Shown: piece after piece, positions 12,541-23,579 of the stretch
How the letters are laid out: every line of letters begins with the position of its first letter
Position numbering within the stretch: the stretch's first letter is position 1
Origin: Tricholomella constricta
Taxonomy: Eukaryota; Basidiomycota; Agaricomycetes; Agaricales; Lyophyllaceae
Direction: 5' to 3'
Length of the DNA stretch: 64,000 bases
Assembly: GCA_013368375.1 (NCBI GenBank)
Contig: JAACJP010000003.1
Coordinates: 186,001 to 250,000, forward strand
Made by a program: the position numbers and the translations under genes
Notes under the pieces: model-generated
Databases searched by the model: none
What the model was told of the DNA's origin: nothing
What the model saw: the letters and a program-made list of their open reading frames with translations, nothing else

Positions 12541-13790
12541 ATCTTCGTCATGAAGAAGTAGATGTGGATGAGATGCTGCAGATGGATGTGGACCTAGAGA
12601 TGGAGGATGAACGACAGGGCCCGGAGTCAAAGCACAGGCAGGCGATACAACGGCGTCGAAGAGGTGCGTGTTCGGTTCTGCTGCCTGTGTCTACTCCAAT
12701 TTGATGCATCGTCCTCATCCTCGTCCTCCTCTTCCCACAGGGGCACATCAAAAACTGCGGCTAACTCCAGTACCGCCTCCTCGCCCTCTCTGACATCTAC
12801 CACAACATCTTCAACGACATCCACAGTGCCCTCACTGCCTGCATCACTCCTTGCCGCGCCGACACTCGCCTTATCGCCCCCTGCAACCACCCCTGCACAG
12901 GAGACCCATTTCCGCAAACTCAAGGAACACAATGTTTCTTGGGAATATACCCTCTCTATCCTTATTTGCATGGATGTCGACTGCGACCCCCAATCCATGC
13001 TTCTGTCATGTCCAGTTAAACTCACTATTCTTTAGCGCGACCTAGCGAACCTCAATGTGCGCCCGACACGTTTTGGCATTGTCAATCTCGACCTCACGCA
13101 GTACGCATGTAAAGGCGAAGTCACCGGGCGGTATCTCCTGCGGGAGAGCAAAACGAATGCAAAACTAAAGGTATGTCTCATTTCAGACTCACTGGCACCT
13201 TACTCAACAACCCACCTCACCCACCTCCCCACCACATCTGCGCCCACACCGTTTACACCACCCACGCCCTCATCCACTTCTTCGACCACGACCACGACCA
13301 CTTCGACCTCGACCTCTACAAGCACCTTCACCGCTCCGCCCCTTCCCCAAGGCGAAATTCTGAATGGAATTTCGAACATCCTATCCGGCCCTTCCGGCCT
13401 CGGCATCATTGGAGAACACGATGTGTACCGTGTCCGCCCCAAAGGCCTCGACCTTTACGGGATCACTACAACCAAGAAGAACTCAAGCTCGACCTCCTCG
13501 GCGGGCCCGCAACCCCGTCTTCCAAGTCAAAATCTAAGGGGAAGCTAAAAGCAGCGAAACCCGAGGACACCGACTCCGCACAACAAGGGAGAAGAAACGG
13601 CCGCGAGCGCTCAGCAACGCTGTCCTTTGACCCCTCCCGCCTTCCGCTCGTGTATGGCCCCAAGACGACAGAGACACTCATCGAGGCGATGTTCAACCCC
13701 GTGCGCACATCACATCAAGCAAAGGAGAGCCCGTTCACGGTATACATCCCGCCCGAGCCGCGTCCGCCCCTGATCGCAAACAGGACCGTG
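12541..13790 (+). pseudogene. NT-C2 (EEIG1/EHBP1-type) domain protein, disrupted
   Basis: Fungal NT-C2 proteins bind membranes or scaffolds through an N-terminal C2-like fold. Recognisable blocks in order: a Ser/Thr-rich linker (about 12710-12890), FRKLKEHNVSWEYTLS (about 12909-12956), RDLANLNVRPTRFGIVNLDL (about 13036-13095), GRYLLRESKTNAKLK, LPQGEILNGISNIL (about 13344-13385), RPKGLDLYG (about 13435-13460), NQEELKLDLLGG and FDPSRLPLVYGPKTTETLIE (about 13627-13686), ESPFTVYIPPE. Two lesions: an in-frame TAG at 13033-13035 between LTIL and RDLAN, where the family usually has Gln, and a one-base frameshift at about 13460 between LDLYG and NQEEL. The first part of the C2 domain is not clearly present. 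Likely a pseudogene. Confidence 0.7.
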
Positions 13791-14283
13791 CCGAAAATGC
13801 CGTCGTCTTCGACACCCGTGAGTTTCATCGACGCCTCCTCGAGGTCCGTGTCCGCGCCCACCCCGACACTGGGGTCCTTGGGTTCATCGACGGTGATGCT
13901 CACAGCTACCGCCGCCGCCGTGCTTCCGCCGTCTCTCTCGTCGTCAAAGTCCCCGTCATCTTCGAGAGTCACCACTTCCTCGCCCACGCCTGCATCGTCC
14001 TTGACACCCACACCTAAAGCAAACTCGAATGCGAATTCGAGGTCTGCGACACCCTCGGAAGCGGGGCGGCTGCTCCCGCTGTGCAGGTCGGGGAGCACGG
14101 GCATCGGCGTGGGGCTGGGTATTATGGGGCTTGGGGTGGGGATGGGTGTCAGCCATGTCGCTATGCAGCGCAAGGTTTTCTCGTCTGTCACAACGGAACC
14201 ACACCAGATAAGGAGGCTGATGGTGCTCCTTGGGGTGCACCCGCCTTCGAACTCACACCAGAGTCCGCGCACGAGCAAGGTGT
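13783..14283 (+). pseudogene. Unrecognised coding-like relic downstream of the NT-C2 gene
   Basis: In one frame this GC-rich stretch reads like real protein (VVFDTREFHRRLLEVRV..., then SLVVKVPVIFESHHFLAHAC, then LECEFEVCDTLG) and is broken by one TAA at about 14017. It ends at a possible donor near 14280. A longer frame that overlaps it is low complexity and looks like a shadow. I cannot name the family. It may be the 3' part of the NT-C2 gene or a separate fragment. Confidence 0.4.
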
Positions 14284-14547
14284 GTTTGTCTCGTCATTTC
14301 GTCACCCTTCTCTCACTAACTCCAACACCGCTCGTCAGCGCCTCCACCATTACCACCAAGATCGAGATCGCGAGCGGCGACTGTTTTTGTCACTCAGGCA
14401 TTTGCGCTTATTTCCACCTTCAATCCCGCCTCTGTGAAGGACTACCGCCACATCTAGCAAGTGGCCGCTGATCGTGCTCTGGAATGTAGTGCTGGATGCA
14501 GGGGGCGGCAATGTTAAGAACAAGAAAATGCTGGAGTGCCGTGAGAA

Positions 14548-14636
14548 GGGAGGAGCTGTGCCGTGCCTTCGTTAGCATCAATGCTCCCGTCGAGGGAGGA
14601 GGTGCGCCGTGCCTTCGTTAGCCTCGATGCTCCCCC
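14548..14636. repeat. Two-copy tandem repeat of about 45 bp
   Basis: GGGAGGAGCTGTGCCGTGCC... (14548-14593) is repeated at once as GGGAGGAGGTGCGCCGTGCC... (14594-14636) with a few substitutions. The flanks (14.47-15.35 kb) hold no recognisable gene. Confidence 0.75.
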
Positions 14637-15348
14637 TGTCTCTCACTAACCGCAACTTCAGCTCACGGTGTCCTCCCTCGTTCACCTCCTCCCTGCTGGT
14701 TCAACAGCTGTCCTTCCCCTTGTCGCCCTGTTCTCTTCTTTCCGTACCTCTGCGCTGGACGGCTTAAGTCCAGCCGCCTACATCCACGGTTCTTGATGCC
14801 GAGGTGCGTATTTCTGCCGTTGTATGTGTCCTATAACAACGTTGATAATTTTCACAATCTGGGGACGGCTCTCTGGGTCGAAGGACTGTGCGATTTAGCG
14901 AAGTTTTGTTGTGCACAGCGCTGCGTAACGATGAAGTAGACATGCACATCTTACGACAATGGGATTCAGGACTTAGTGCGCAGCACGCAGCATTATTGTT
15001 TGGTCGAGCAGTACCTTCTGATTATGAGTTCAGTGTCATCAAATCTGAACCGATGAACTTGGAAGCGACATGATACATGCATTTCCAACATAATTTCTCT
15101 CTTCACCTGTTAATGAAAGCGCTTTGAATATCTCTGCATGCAGTGATAGCGTGCTTGGCTGCAGGGCCTGCTACACTGCCAGTACACCGTCTGTCGTTGA
15201 CACTTCAGTACACTCTCTGTTGGTTAATCAGGTTCTGTAGTATAGAAAATATCAACTGAGCCGTTCAACCCTATATCACAATCATCACATATAATCAAGG
15301 TTCACATCTTCCGTCAGCTACATAGTATTAAAATACCAAAGGTTTCCT

Positions 15349-17270
15349 TCATTTCTTGCGACGTTTAGCAATTCCCGCCTTTGCAGACAACAACCGATCA
15401 GCTGGAGTGACGACTGCCTTTCGGCGAGCACCATTGGTCCAGAATCGGCTAACTGCCGCAGTACCTCTTTTCGTCAGTTGAACGGACGTTCCGAATCGAG
15501 TAACACCTTCTCCACTTGAGCTTTGCATGGTTGCGTGTTTGTCGAACTTTCCACGCCAGTATATTTGAACAAGACCTTGGCACCTTGCACAGCAAATTTA
15601 TCAGTTATGATTGATTGCGAACATCACGCACTCACCGTTGGAAATCAACACCAATACCATAACCACTGAGAATAAAAGCCCCACCTTTGACCTTGTCATG
15701 GTCAAAGGCTGGGTCAAGAACATACACTTTACCACGTGCACCTTTATCAACCTTGGCGGTCCACCAGAGCCCAAATGCAATCTCAATCTGATCAGCATCC
15801 GTGTGCAGATAATTGGCAAAATCATCTCGGGTGATGGTGAGCGAGTTTGCAAATGGGCGTTCAGTCGAATCGCCGTCAAGCTCCATAGCTGCAAACGATG
15901 GAATGTTCTCGCTGTAGAGATATAATTCAGCTCATGGTTCATCAATCAGGTTTTACTACATACTTTATTGCAATGCCGTCAATAATGTTTCCACCCCCGG
16001 GGAATAAGCTAAGCAGTCCATCGCGATACAGCTGGGCAACCTTGGGTAGCCCCGCAATACATTTCTCATATCTAGCCACAGACATCAGTTCCGTACCATG
16101 ACATGGAATGAGTACTTACGTCTCAACCGCGGCAGGTGTCTGTAAAGGGGCGTAGGCAACTATTTCTTTGTGCTTCTCCATGCTGGCATGCCAGCCAGCA
16201 CCGAACATCTTGCCGTGACGAAGACGGGGAGTAGTTGCCTGGGTTGACTCGATCCCATGCGGCTTGTTCTGAGACTGTTTGACAGAGGTTATTCCTTATT
16301 AACGGCTGAAAATTGTGATACTCACTGCGTTTAGTTTGATGTCATGGACACATGTTGTGTAGTCCATAATAATACCCAAGGCTGTAGAAACCTCAGTCTT
16401 CCGTGCAGGTGACATGCTGTCAAATGGTCTGCAAAGAACTGTCATTAAATTTGAATTGATTGGAAAATAGCAACGCACTCTACTTTGCAAGCGAAAATGA
16501 ATGCTTTTGTATCATAGTCAAAGACGGCATGGATTCCTGGCTCGGTAATCCAGGTGGTTTGGAGAGCTTGGAAAGCTGGATCTTCCGCATCTAATGGTGT
16601 GGTTCTGGACACCTCGAGATCTAAGATGGTCTTGTTGTAGAGCTCGTTGTACTTGATATCGTGGATCTTGTAATCGGAAGTATTGAACATTTGTTTCATA
16701 ATTTAATGACATTGTTAATGAGCGAAGAAAAAAATTATTAGCTTTGATGTGGACTCACATTCTCAGCGTACGCTCGTGCGCCTTGCTCGATGCAATCTTG
16801 AGCTGCCGTGATTTCACTCTCCAGACGTAAACGACGCGCGCGGCGCTTGAGGGTCTGGCAACAATGAGCTGAGGGGCGATGAATGATGCAGGACGCCATA
16901 CCTGACGGTTCTTGCGATTACTACCTGTTTGCTTTGGTGTGTCCTATGGTTTGCGCGATAATCATGTTCATTTATTGATCAGCTTCCTAGAAAAACCACA
17001 CACTTGGATTTCTTTAGCAGTCTGTGCGCTGACTGCTGTTGTAGCTCCTGTGGCTGTACTCTTTGCCATGGTGGGCTCGGCAGGAGTTGCTGCCCGCGAC
17101 TGACGGTCGCTGTCGTTATCGGTGGTGGACATCATGTCATCATCGCTATCGACACCTAGATCTTCCTGCTTGCCCGATGTAAAGACGAATGATTCTTGAC
17201 CGCTTGTCAAAGGCACACCGCAGATGTTGAGGCCATAATCGTAGCTTTCGAAAGTTGTATCGGTGTTCAT
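15349..17270 (-). CDS. Tet-like 2OG-Fe(II) oxygenase domain protein
   Basis: Read 17270 to 15349 through at least six exons. The N-terminus (MNTDTTFESYDYGLNI) is acidic and Ser/Thr-rich, then comes a basic helix (LKRRARRLRLESEITAAQ, about 16850-16800). The C-terminal half has the oxygenase core: NIPSFAAMELDG, then FANYLHTDAD with the HxD iron motif (about 15815-15790), GLWWTAKVD, GGAFILSGYGIGVDF (about 15690-15640), then IYWRGKFDKHATM with the candidate distal His and GVTRFGTSVQ with the candidate 2-oxoglutarate Arg (about 15560-15460). It ends RRKK at 15349. This matches the large agaric family of Tet/JBP-related oxygenases, often multicopy and linked to transposons. By homology the target could be 5-methylcytosine; not shown here. 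Confidence 0.72.
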
Positions 17271-17835
17271 CGATGCGACGAGAGAATTGTTATCGACATC
17301 TATTTTCGTTTCCGAATCTAATCGTAGCTACCACGTGACATGTGACGGTTGTTGAAAAATGTTGAAATGTATCGTCCTTTTGTCAGAGTATGCTTCAAAC
17401 ATTCAAATCCCCTCTCCCCTCATGTTTAAGAAAGTGGCATTCGTGCCCTTCACACGAGAAGGCTCCCGTGTGTGGCAAATTTGCCCTCGGAGCACGACCC
17501 CCGAGACAATTCAACCATATATAAAAACACGTCGTCCGTCAAGGTAAAGAAACTTGAAGGCCATTTTAGAGCGAGAAGGTGTCACCTGGTATGGCCAGCA
17601 GTCTACTCGTGCGTTTTGCGCAAGTGGTGCAGGACAGCAGGTGTGTTGCATTTCGTGTCACGCCCTCTTGATGGAACAATCTCACATACTTCGTTACGCT
17701 CAGAAAGTCGTGCAGGCACTAGAGGGGCGTAGTAGTTCAACCCCGCTGCTGGATTAAATCCTAAGGCATGGTATGTCACCTTTTTTTATCCTTTTCTCTG
17801 CTATATTCATAATTTATGTCCAGAACATCGGACCG
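17271..17835. other. Unassigned stretch upstream of the tandem repeats
   Basis: A 67-codon frame (17554-17757, +) reads MKAILEREGVTWYGQQSTRA and may be a fragment of a gene, but no family is recognised. Confidence 0.35.
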
Positions 17836-18470
17836 TTCAGCACCAGCATCGAAATCGAAGTCGTGCTGGCACCGCCATTGCTGTCTTCCACCTCCACCAC
17901 CCTCGCAACCCTCCCTTCACCCCGCCCCCCCCCTCCTCCCGGGCTTTTCGCTTGCACGGCCCAGCGCCCCCCTTCAGCGCCTCCACCACCTCCTGCATAA
18001 TCCTCGCCGACGCCAGGAGTCGAAGCACATTCGGCACCTCCAGCAGGGCGTTCGTGTATTGCGCGTGCGGGTGGTACGCAGCCAGTACCTGCGAAAGGAT
18101 AGTGGAGTCACCGGTTGAGTTAGGTCGTTCAACAGCCGAGTTTCAACATCAAGGTCAAAGTCGTACTGTCGCCGCCGTTGCCTCTTGCCACCTCCACCAT
18201 CCTTGCAACCCCCTGCTTCCCCGACTCCTCCCCTGCGCACCCCATCACCCTCTCCAGCGCTCCACCACCTCCTGCAAATTCCCCACCGACGGAGCGCAGG
18301 TCAAAGTCGTACCGTCATCGCCATTGCCTCCTTCCACCTCCGCCATCCCTCCCCCCCGTTCTCCCGACTCCTCCTCTGCACGCCCCAGCGGCCCCTCCAA
18401 CGCTCCACCACCTCCTGCAGCACGTCTAGCAAAGCGTTCGTGTACCGCGCATTCGCATGTATGTGGGCTT
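17836..18470. repeat. Degenerate three-unit pyrimidine-rich tandem array
   Basis: Three related units start at TCGAAGTCGT (17855), TCAAAGTCGT (18155) and TCAAAGTCGT (18301). Each runs through a C/T-rich tract to CTCCACCACCTCCTGCA, and units 1 and 3 end in GCGTTCGTGTA. The last two units are 146 bp apart. On the minus strand each unit encodes a similar short peptide (ALLDVLQEVVERWRG in unit 3; MQEVVEALKGG in unit 1), so the array may descend from a duplicated exon. Confidence 0.6.
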
Positions 18471-18545
18471 CCTTGTCCTTGTTATTGGAGGTGCGGACCC
18501 AGGCTCGCCAATGGCACGGGCGCACTCAAACTGCGTGTCAAAGTT

Positions 18546-19672
18546 GCAAGTTTTTCAACCGCGGTTCCAGCGTGACCGTGTCTGACGGGCAGTTCTCCAT
18601 CACCCCCACCGTCCAGCCCTACGAGTTCCAGACCAAGCGAACCGTTGGCATGACTGGGTACATTCTCCTAACTTTCTCTCTTGATTTTTTTTATTTACAT
18701 TTTTCTCAGTTTCCTTTTGTTCAGTTTGATGATGATCGGCCTTGGCGGTAACAACGGCACCACCCTTGCCGCGACCATCCTCGCCAACCATCACAACATC
18801 ACCTGGCACACCAAGGAGGGCATCCAGCAGCCCAACTACATCGGCTCCCTCCTGCGTGCCTCCACCGTCCGCATCGGCATGGACTCTGCCACCGGCAACG
18901 ATGTCCACGTTCCCGTCTCTGACGTCCTCCCCATGGTCCACCTCAACGACCTCGTCCTCCGCAGCTGGGATATCTCTGGCCTCCGTCTTGACAAGGCCAT
19001 GGAGCGTGCCCAGGTCCTCGACTATGACCTCCAGCGCCAGGTTGCCCCACACATGGCCCTCCTCGGCTCCCCCCTCGCCTCATCCTACTACCCCGACTTC
19101 ATTGCCGTGAACCAAGAAGCCCGCGCCGACAACGTCCTCCCCGGGACCGACAAGCAAGCCCACCTCGATCAGATCTGTGCCGACATCTGCAAATCCAAGG
19201 CCGACAACGGACTGGACCGGGTCATCGTGTTCTGGACCGCCAACACCGAGCGCTACAGCGACATCCTCCCGGGCATGAACAACACCGCCGACAACGTCCT
19301 CGCTGCGATCCAGGCCTCACACGCGGTGTCCCCCTCCAGCCTCTTCGCCGTCGCTGCCATCCTCGAGGGCGAGTCCTTCGTCAACGGCACCCCCAGAACA
19401 CGTTCGTCCTGGGAATCGTCGCACTCGCGGAACGCCACCGCTCGTTCATCAGTGGGGACGACCTCAAGTCAGGCCAGACGAAGCTTAAATCCGTCCTGGC
19501 GGAGTTCTTGGTCAATGCGGGGATCAAGCCCCTCTCCATCGCGTCGTACAACCATCTGGGCAACAACGACGGGCACAACCTCTCCGCAGAGCGGCAGTTC
19601 CGCTCCAAGGAGATCAGCAAGTCCAGCGTCGTCGACGACATGGTCGACGCCAACCGCCTCCTCTACAAGCCC
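18546..19672 (+). pseudogene. INO1: Inositol-3-phosphate synthase fragment, frameshifted and 3'-truncated
   Basis: INO1 converts glucose 6-phosphate to inositol 3-phosphate with NAD. Very clear family text: VTVSDGQFSITPT, then after a short intron (about 18659-18725) MMIGLGGNNGTTLAATILAN (NAD-binding), [35 protein letters not shown], and [16 protein letters not shown], then [18 protein letters not shown] one-base deletion near 19390, in the usual PQNTF motif, shifts the frame. The gene stops at NRLLYK (about 19665), before the last quarter of the enzyme, and is directly joined to an ABC-transporter fragment. Non-functional as an enzyme. An intact INO1 must lie elsewhere if the organism makes inositol. 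Confidence 0.92.
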
Positions 19673-21000
19673 CCCTCTCCCTGGTTTATCCACTGGTCAA
19701 ATGGGTGCGTCCTCTCTTCAAGCCATTCCACACCTTACTAACACATCCCAGGGCCACGACACGACGCTCAACGAGAAAGACATATGGGCGCTCAGCCCAA
19801 CGATGCAATCACGCCCCATCTTTATGAAATTCGTCAATATCCAGTACGTTCCCTACAGCTACATCTTCGCATCCAACACTCACCCACCCCCTTCAGCCAC
19901 TCATCACTGCTCCGCCGGCTCTGGGCGGCCAACTCTCTCGACCTCCTGTACGTCCATCACACACACACATCCTCTCCTCTCGTAGTACCCAAACTCAACA
20001 CAATCTATTTATAGCCTCGATTTTCTGCTCACGTTTGTCAGTGTTGCGTTCAACTACACTGGGCCTTTCTTCCTCAAGTGCGTCTTTGCTCTTACGCGTG
20101 GTTATTTGACTCAACTTGTGTCGCAGATGCATCCTCGATGCCATAGACCTGCAAACGCCGACGCCTGAAAGCCGTGCACGCGCGTACATCTACGCCTTCC
20201 TTGCGTTCGCAGCTTCCATGTGCAAGGTGCGTCTCCTTCTCCCGCACCCATTCGTGTCACCTTGCTCAGCTGATAAGGGATATACATAGGCCCAGGCGGA
20301 CGTGCAGCATCTATGGTTCGGCCGTCGCACGTCGACGCGCATCCGCTCGGAGCTGATGGCTGCTATATATGACAAGGCGCTCAAGCGGAAGGATTTTTCT
20401 GGGATTATTGATAGAGATAAAGATAAAGACAAGGGGAAGCAGGCGGAGATGGAGGAGGCGACGTCACGTGCATTCTATCTACTTTCTTTCCCTCTCTTCT
20501 TCCGGGGTGCTTATTTTCATTGTGGGATTGGATTGTGGGTGGGTAGGGAAGAGCAGTAAGGAGAGGAAGCGCGTGGAGAAGGAAAGGAAGGATAAGGCAG
20601 ATGAACCCAAGGCTGGGGCTGATGTGGGGAAGATTGTTTAACCTCATGGCGGGTGATGCGAACCGGGTGCGTGTTTTCCATTCTTTTTAATCACATCATG
20701 TAAGGGTATCTCATGGAGATTGGGTAGGTGTCGCAAACAGTGTCGGCGTCGTACTTTATATACGGTGCGCCATTCGAGATCATCATCGCTGGGACGTTCC
20801 TCTACCAGTGCGTTTTGTCCTTTCCTCCTCTCATACAACTGACACAATGACATATAGGCTCCTGGGCTGGAGCGCCTTCGCGGGCTTCACCGTCCTCCTC
20901 CTGGGGTGGCCCCTGAACAGCTAAGTCGCGCGGCGGAGCATCCGGATTCAGAAGGGGTTGCTGTCGGCACGGGACAAGAGGATGGGCGTGCTGAACGAAA
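19673..21000 (+). pseudogene. ABC transporter (ABCC/MRP-like) transmembrane-domain fragment
   Basis: Begins in mid-gene at SLVYPLVKW, then after an intron GHDTTLNEKDIWALSP, SLLRRLWAANSLDLL, FNYTGPFFLKRILDAID, KAQADVQHLWFGRRTSTRIR, and ELMAAIYDKALKRKDFSG (about 20350-20405). It continues ADVGKIV, NLMAGDANRV, YFIYGAPFEIIIAGTFLYQ, LLGWSAFAGFTVLLLGWPLN and DKRMGVLNE (about 20980-20998), then the similarity ends. This is the first membrane domain of a fungal multidrug-resistance-type exporter; both ATPase domains are missing. Lesions: an extra base at about 20638 (after GKIV) and a TAA at about 20922 (after LNS). Same orientation as the INO1 fragment but a different frame at the junction. Confidence 0.88.
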
Positions 21001-21573
21001 CGTTACGCTCGCCGCCTTCTACGGGCGCATGGATGTTTGACCACAGCCACTCTCAGGTCTCCGGTCCTCAGGCTGCCGACTCCAACTCCATTCCTTCGTC
21101 CATCGACGAGTCCCCGGTTTTCCCACATTCACACCCTCGCCAATTTCGCCAACCCCGCCACCGTTGCCGCAGCAGCAGGCATGGCCCACCGCCCTCGCAT
21201 CCCCAGATATCGTAACCAGCCCCAAGGGTGTAATTTTTTTCGTTTAGTTGGTGCCGTGAGCACGGGAAGGGGGTGGAAGAAACGACTTATGCGCGAGTTT
21301 CGAATCAAGCACACATACTTTTTTCTGATGTTGCTCAATAATGTCACCTGTTGCTCAATAATGTCACTGCACGGTCCCACAGCTATGCATGTTTTCTATC
21401 TATGCTTTGGACTATTCACCCACGTCCTCCGTATCCACGTCCATTCCCTTCTTGTACGACCGCTCCTCTGAATTTTCGTACCCCACCTTCCTTTTCAATG
21501 TGGATGGTGTCTTCGTCTGTTTGGTGGGCATTGTCGCTACCTATCGTGTCGATGTCAGTCCCTCCTCAGTGCA
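21001..21573. other. Unassigned, possibly a third gene fragment
   Basis: Reads HTLANFANPATVAAAAGM in one frame (about 21131-21185), which looks coding, but the family is unknown. A 20-bp direct repeat containing GTTGCTCAATAATGTCAC occurs twice in tandem near 21329-21368. Confidence 0.35.
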
Positions 21574-22576
21574 TTAATGCAATGCTTCACCTACCTTGCT
21601 GTACCTCCCATCTATCAGAGCGATGGATCTCAAGACTGTAATCATCTTCTGATGACGGCCCTTCAATGGAACCACAACGAAAGAGAACTGCAGCTCCACC
21701 AAGTCCCCGTTCCGGAAAACTTGCGGCCCGATTTTGTTGTGGCTGCAACAACGTGAGTCACAGTCCTCCCTTTTATTATGCCGACTCACATTATGCTGCC
21801 ATCGCTATCCTTGCGTCGCCTGAAATACAGAACCTGGTTGTCCTCCGTGTGGACATGGTCAGAACTCTTTGCCATCTTTTCGAGGACGTCCTTGGGATCC
21901 ACTTCTTGGTCGAAAGGGATACAGTCCTCGGTATAGGCGTCCCGTCGGGGCATCATATACCGATTAGAGGCCTCAAACACTGCATCATTGCTGCGCTGGT
22001 CGCCCGAAGGTGTCCACGATTCTAGGATACCCTCGCTAAAGTTTCGGTCAAAAAACCCAAATATCTCTGCGGCACCCCGAAGGGCGTCATCGAACATGGT
22101 CGTCCCTAAGCCCTTGATGGCGATACTTTGCCGAAGATACTTATACCTGTCTGGTTTGATCCTATATGTCATGAGTAAGGGGCGTTAACCAATGTCATTG
22201 AGCTTACTGAGGTTTGTCGACTGGTGGAAGTTGCTTGTCCACAACACTGCCATGAATAACAAATACTATCTCCTCCTTTTCACCAGCTCCGCTGTCATGG
22301 ACCAGCCTCCACGTCTTCGGGTGCTCAAAACTCTCCACCTTGAACAGTTCCATCCAGTTGGGGGTCTTTGTCGTCAAAAGGTCAGCATACCATTTGTTGC
22401 GTGCAGCATCCCAAATTTACCGTCAGCAGGCTCCCCAGCCGTCGGTCTATTCCAATGGGGGTCGCCGTTGCGTGCTGGTCCAATGCTATGGCTGCTGACT
22501 ATTTAGATGCCAGATATCATGTTTTCCCCATAAAACGACCCTCACCTGCTGCAGTGTGTATTTCTTGATCGCTCAT
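21574..22576 (-). pseudogene. Agaric-specific expanded family gene, frameshifted
   Basis: Read 22576 to 21574. The first exon MSDQEIHTAA splices to SSHSIGPARNGDPHW; further on come RNKWYADLLTTKTPNW, ELFKVESFEHPKTWRLVHDS, IVFVIHG, then after introns IKPDRYKYLRQSIAIKGLG, GILESWTPSGDQ, YMMPRRDAYTE, SDHVHTEDNQVLYF and FVVVPLKGRHQKMITVLRSI. I recall this as a family repeated in mushroom genomes with no known function. One base appears missing at about 22416, in the step from DGKFG to AARNKW, so the first exons and the rest are out of frame. Otherwise well conserved, so the loss is recent or an assembly error. Confidence 0.55.
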
Positions 22577-22644
22577 GGTGTGGTGCTGCTCGCTCCTTCT
22601 TCACGGCTCTGCTTGCAACTCTACCATGATGGGATTGCCCGCTC

Positions 22645-23050
22645 TCTCGTTCATATCATGTGCCTTTGACATGTCCAGGTGATCCTGTCGTAGCAAAGTT
22701 CACGTTCATTTTTACGCTTCGACTTCGCACTCCTTCACCCCGTTGGTCCACCCCTCATTCGGTATCGCTGGTGCCGCCGCTCGTTCATATCATGTACCTT
22801 TGACATGCCCAGGTGATCCTGTTGTAGCAAAGTTCACGTTCATTTTTACGCTTCGACTTCGCACTCCTTCACCCCGTTGGTCCACCCCTCATTCGGTATC
22901 GCTGGTGCCGCCGCTCGTTCATATCATGTACCTTTGACATGCCCAGATGATCCTGTCGTAGCAAAGTTCACGTTCATTTTTACGCTTCGACTTCGCACTG
23001 CTTCACCCCGTTGGTCCACTCTACCCCTCATTTGGTATCGCTGACGCCGC
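22645..23050. repeat. 134-bp tandem repeat, about three copies
   Basis: TCATATCATG starts units at 22651, 22785 and 22919, an exact 134-bp spacing. Units 2 and 3 are almost identical for their first 120 bp; the third gains a few bases (CCACTCTACCCC) near its end. No coding sense found. Confidence 0.92.
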
Positions 23051-23579
23051 CGTGGGTATCTGCTTCCCTGCAGTTCGGCTGGGCCTTTGCCTCGCTCTCT
23101 TTTCCCATATATCCTTAGCTGTGTTATTATCTGCTCTCAATACTTTCGTCCACTCTCTCGATCTGTTCTGCACTCTCCTCTGCCCGCATCTTCCCCCTCC
23201 TCAATTCTTTCCCGCATTTTTCCATTTACTGCTTGACCTCCTCGTTCAACCCAGGCATCCAATTTTTGTTCCCCAACCAAGGCTTTTCCATTCCTTATCA
23301 GTTGTCGTTTCCGATGTGCAGTTCTTTCAATCAAGGTGGATCCCCTTAATCTGATTCGCGGCTTCTTTTTAAGCTTCAAGCATGGACCTCCCCCTCCATT
23401 TGGGCTTTCTGCTGCCTCCCGTGTGTGCCTCCGATCCCTTGGTGTTTTCAGATTTTTGGCATTCACTTCACTGTTCCAGCATCTACCCCGTGATATGCTG
23501 GATACCGTTATAAACCACCGACAGTATTTTTTCGCCCTTTCATTTCTCTATTCCTCCCCCTTGTGTCTAGTCTTTGACC
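23051..23579. other. Pyrimidine-rich leader region, no gene recognised
   Basis: C/T-rich on the plus strand with only low-complexity open frames. It lies directly upstream of the multi-exon gene starting at 23580. Confidence 0.45.

Noticed and set aside
13715..14278. A 187-codon minus-strand frame and the overlapping 432-codon plus-strand frame.
   Set aside because: Low-complexity shadows of GC-rich coding-like sequence read in another plus frame.
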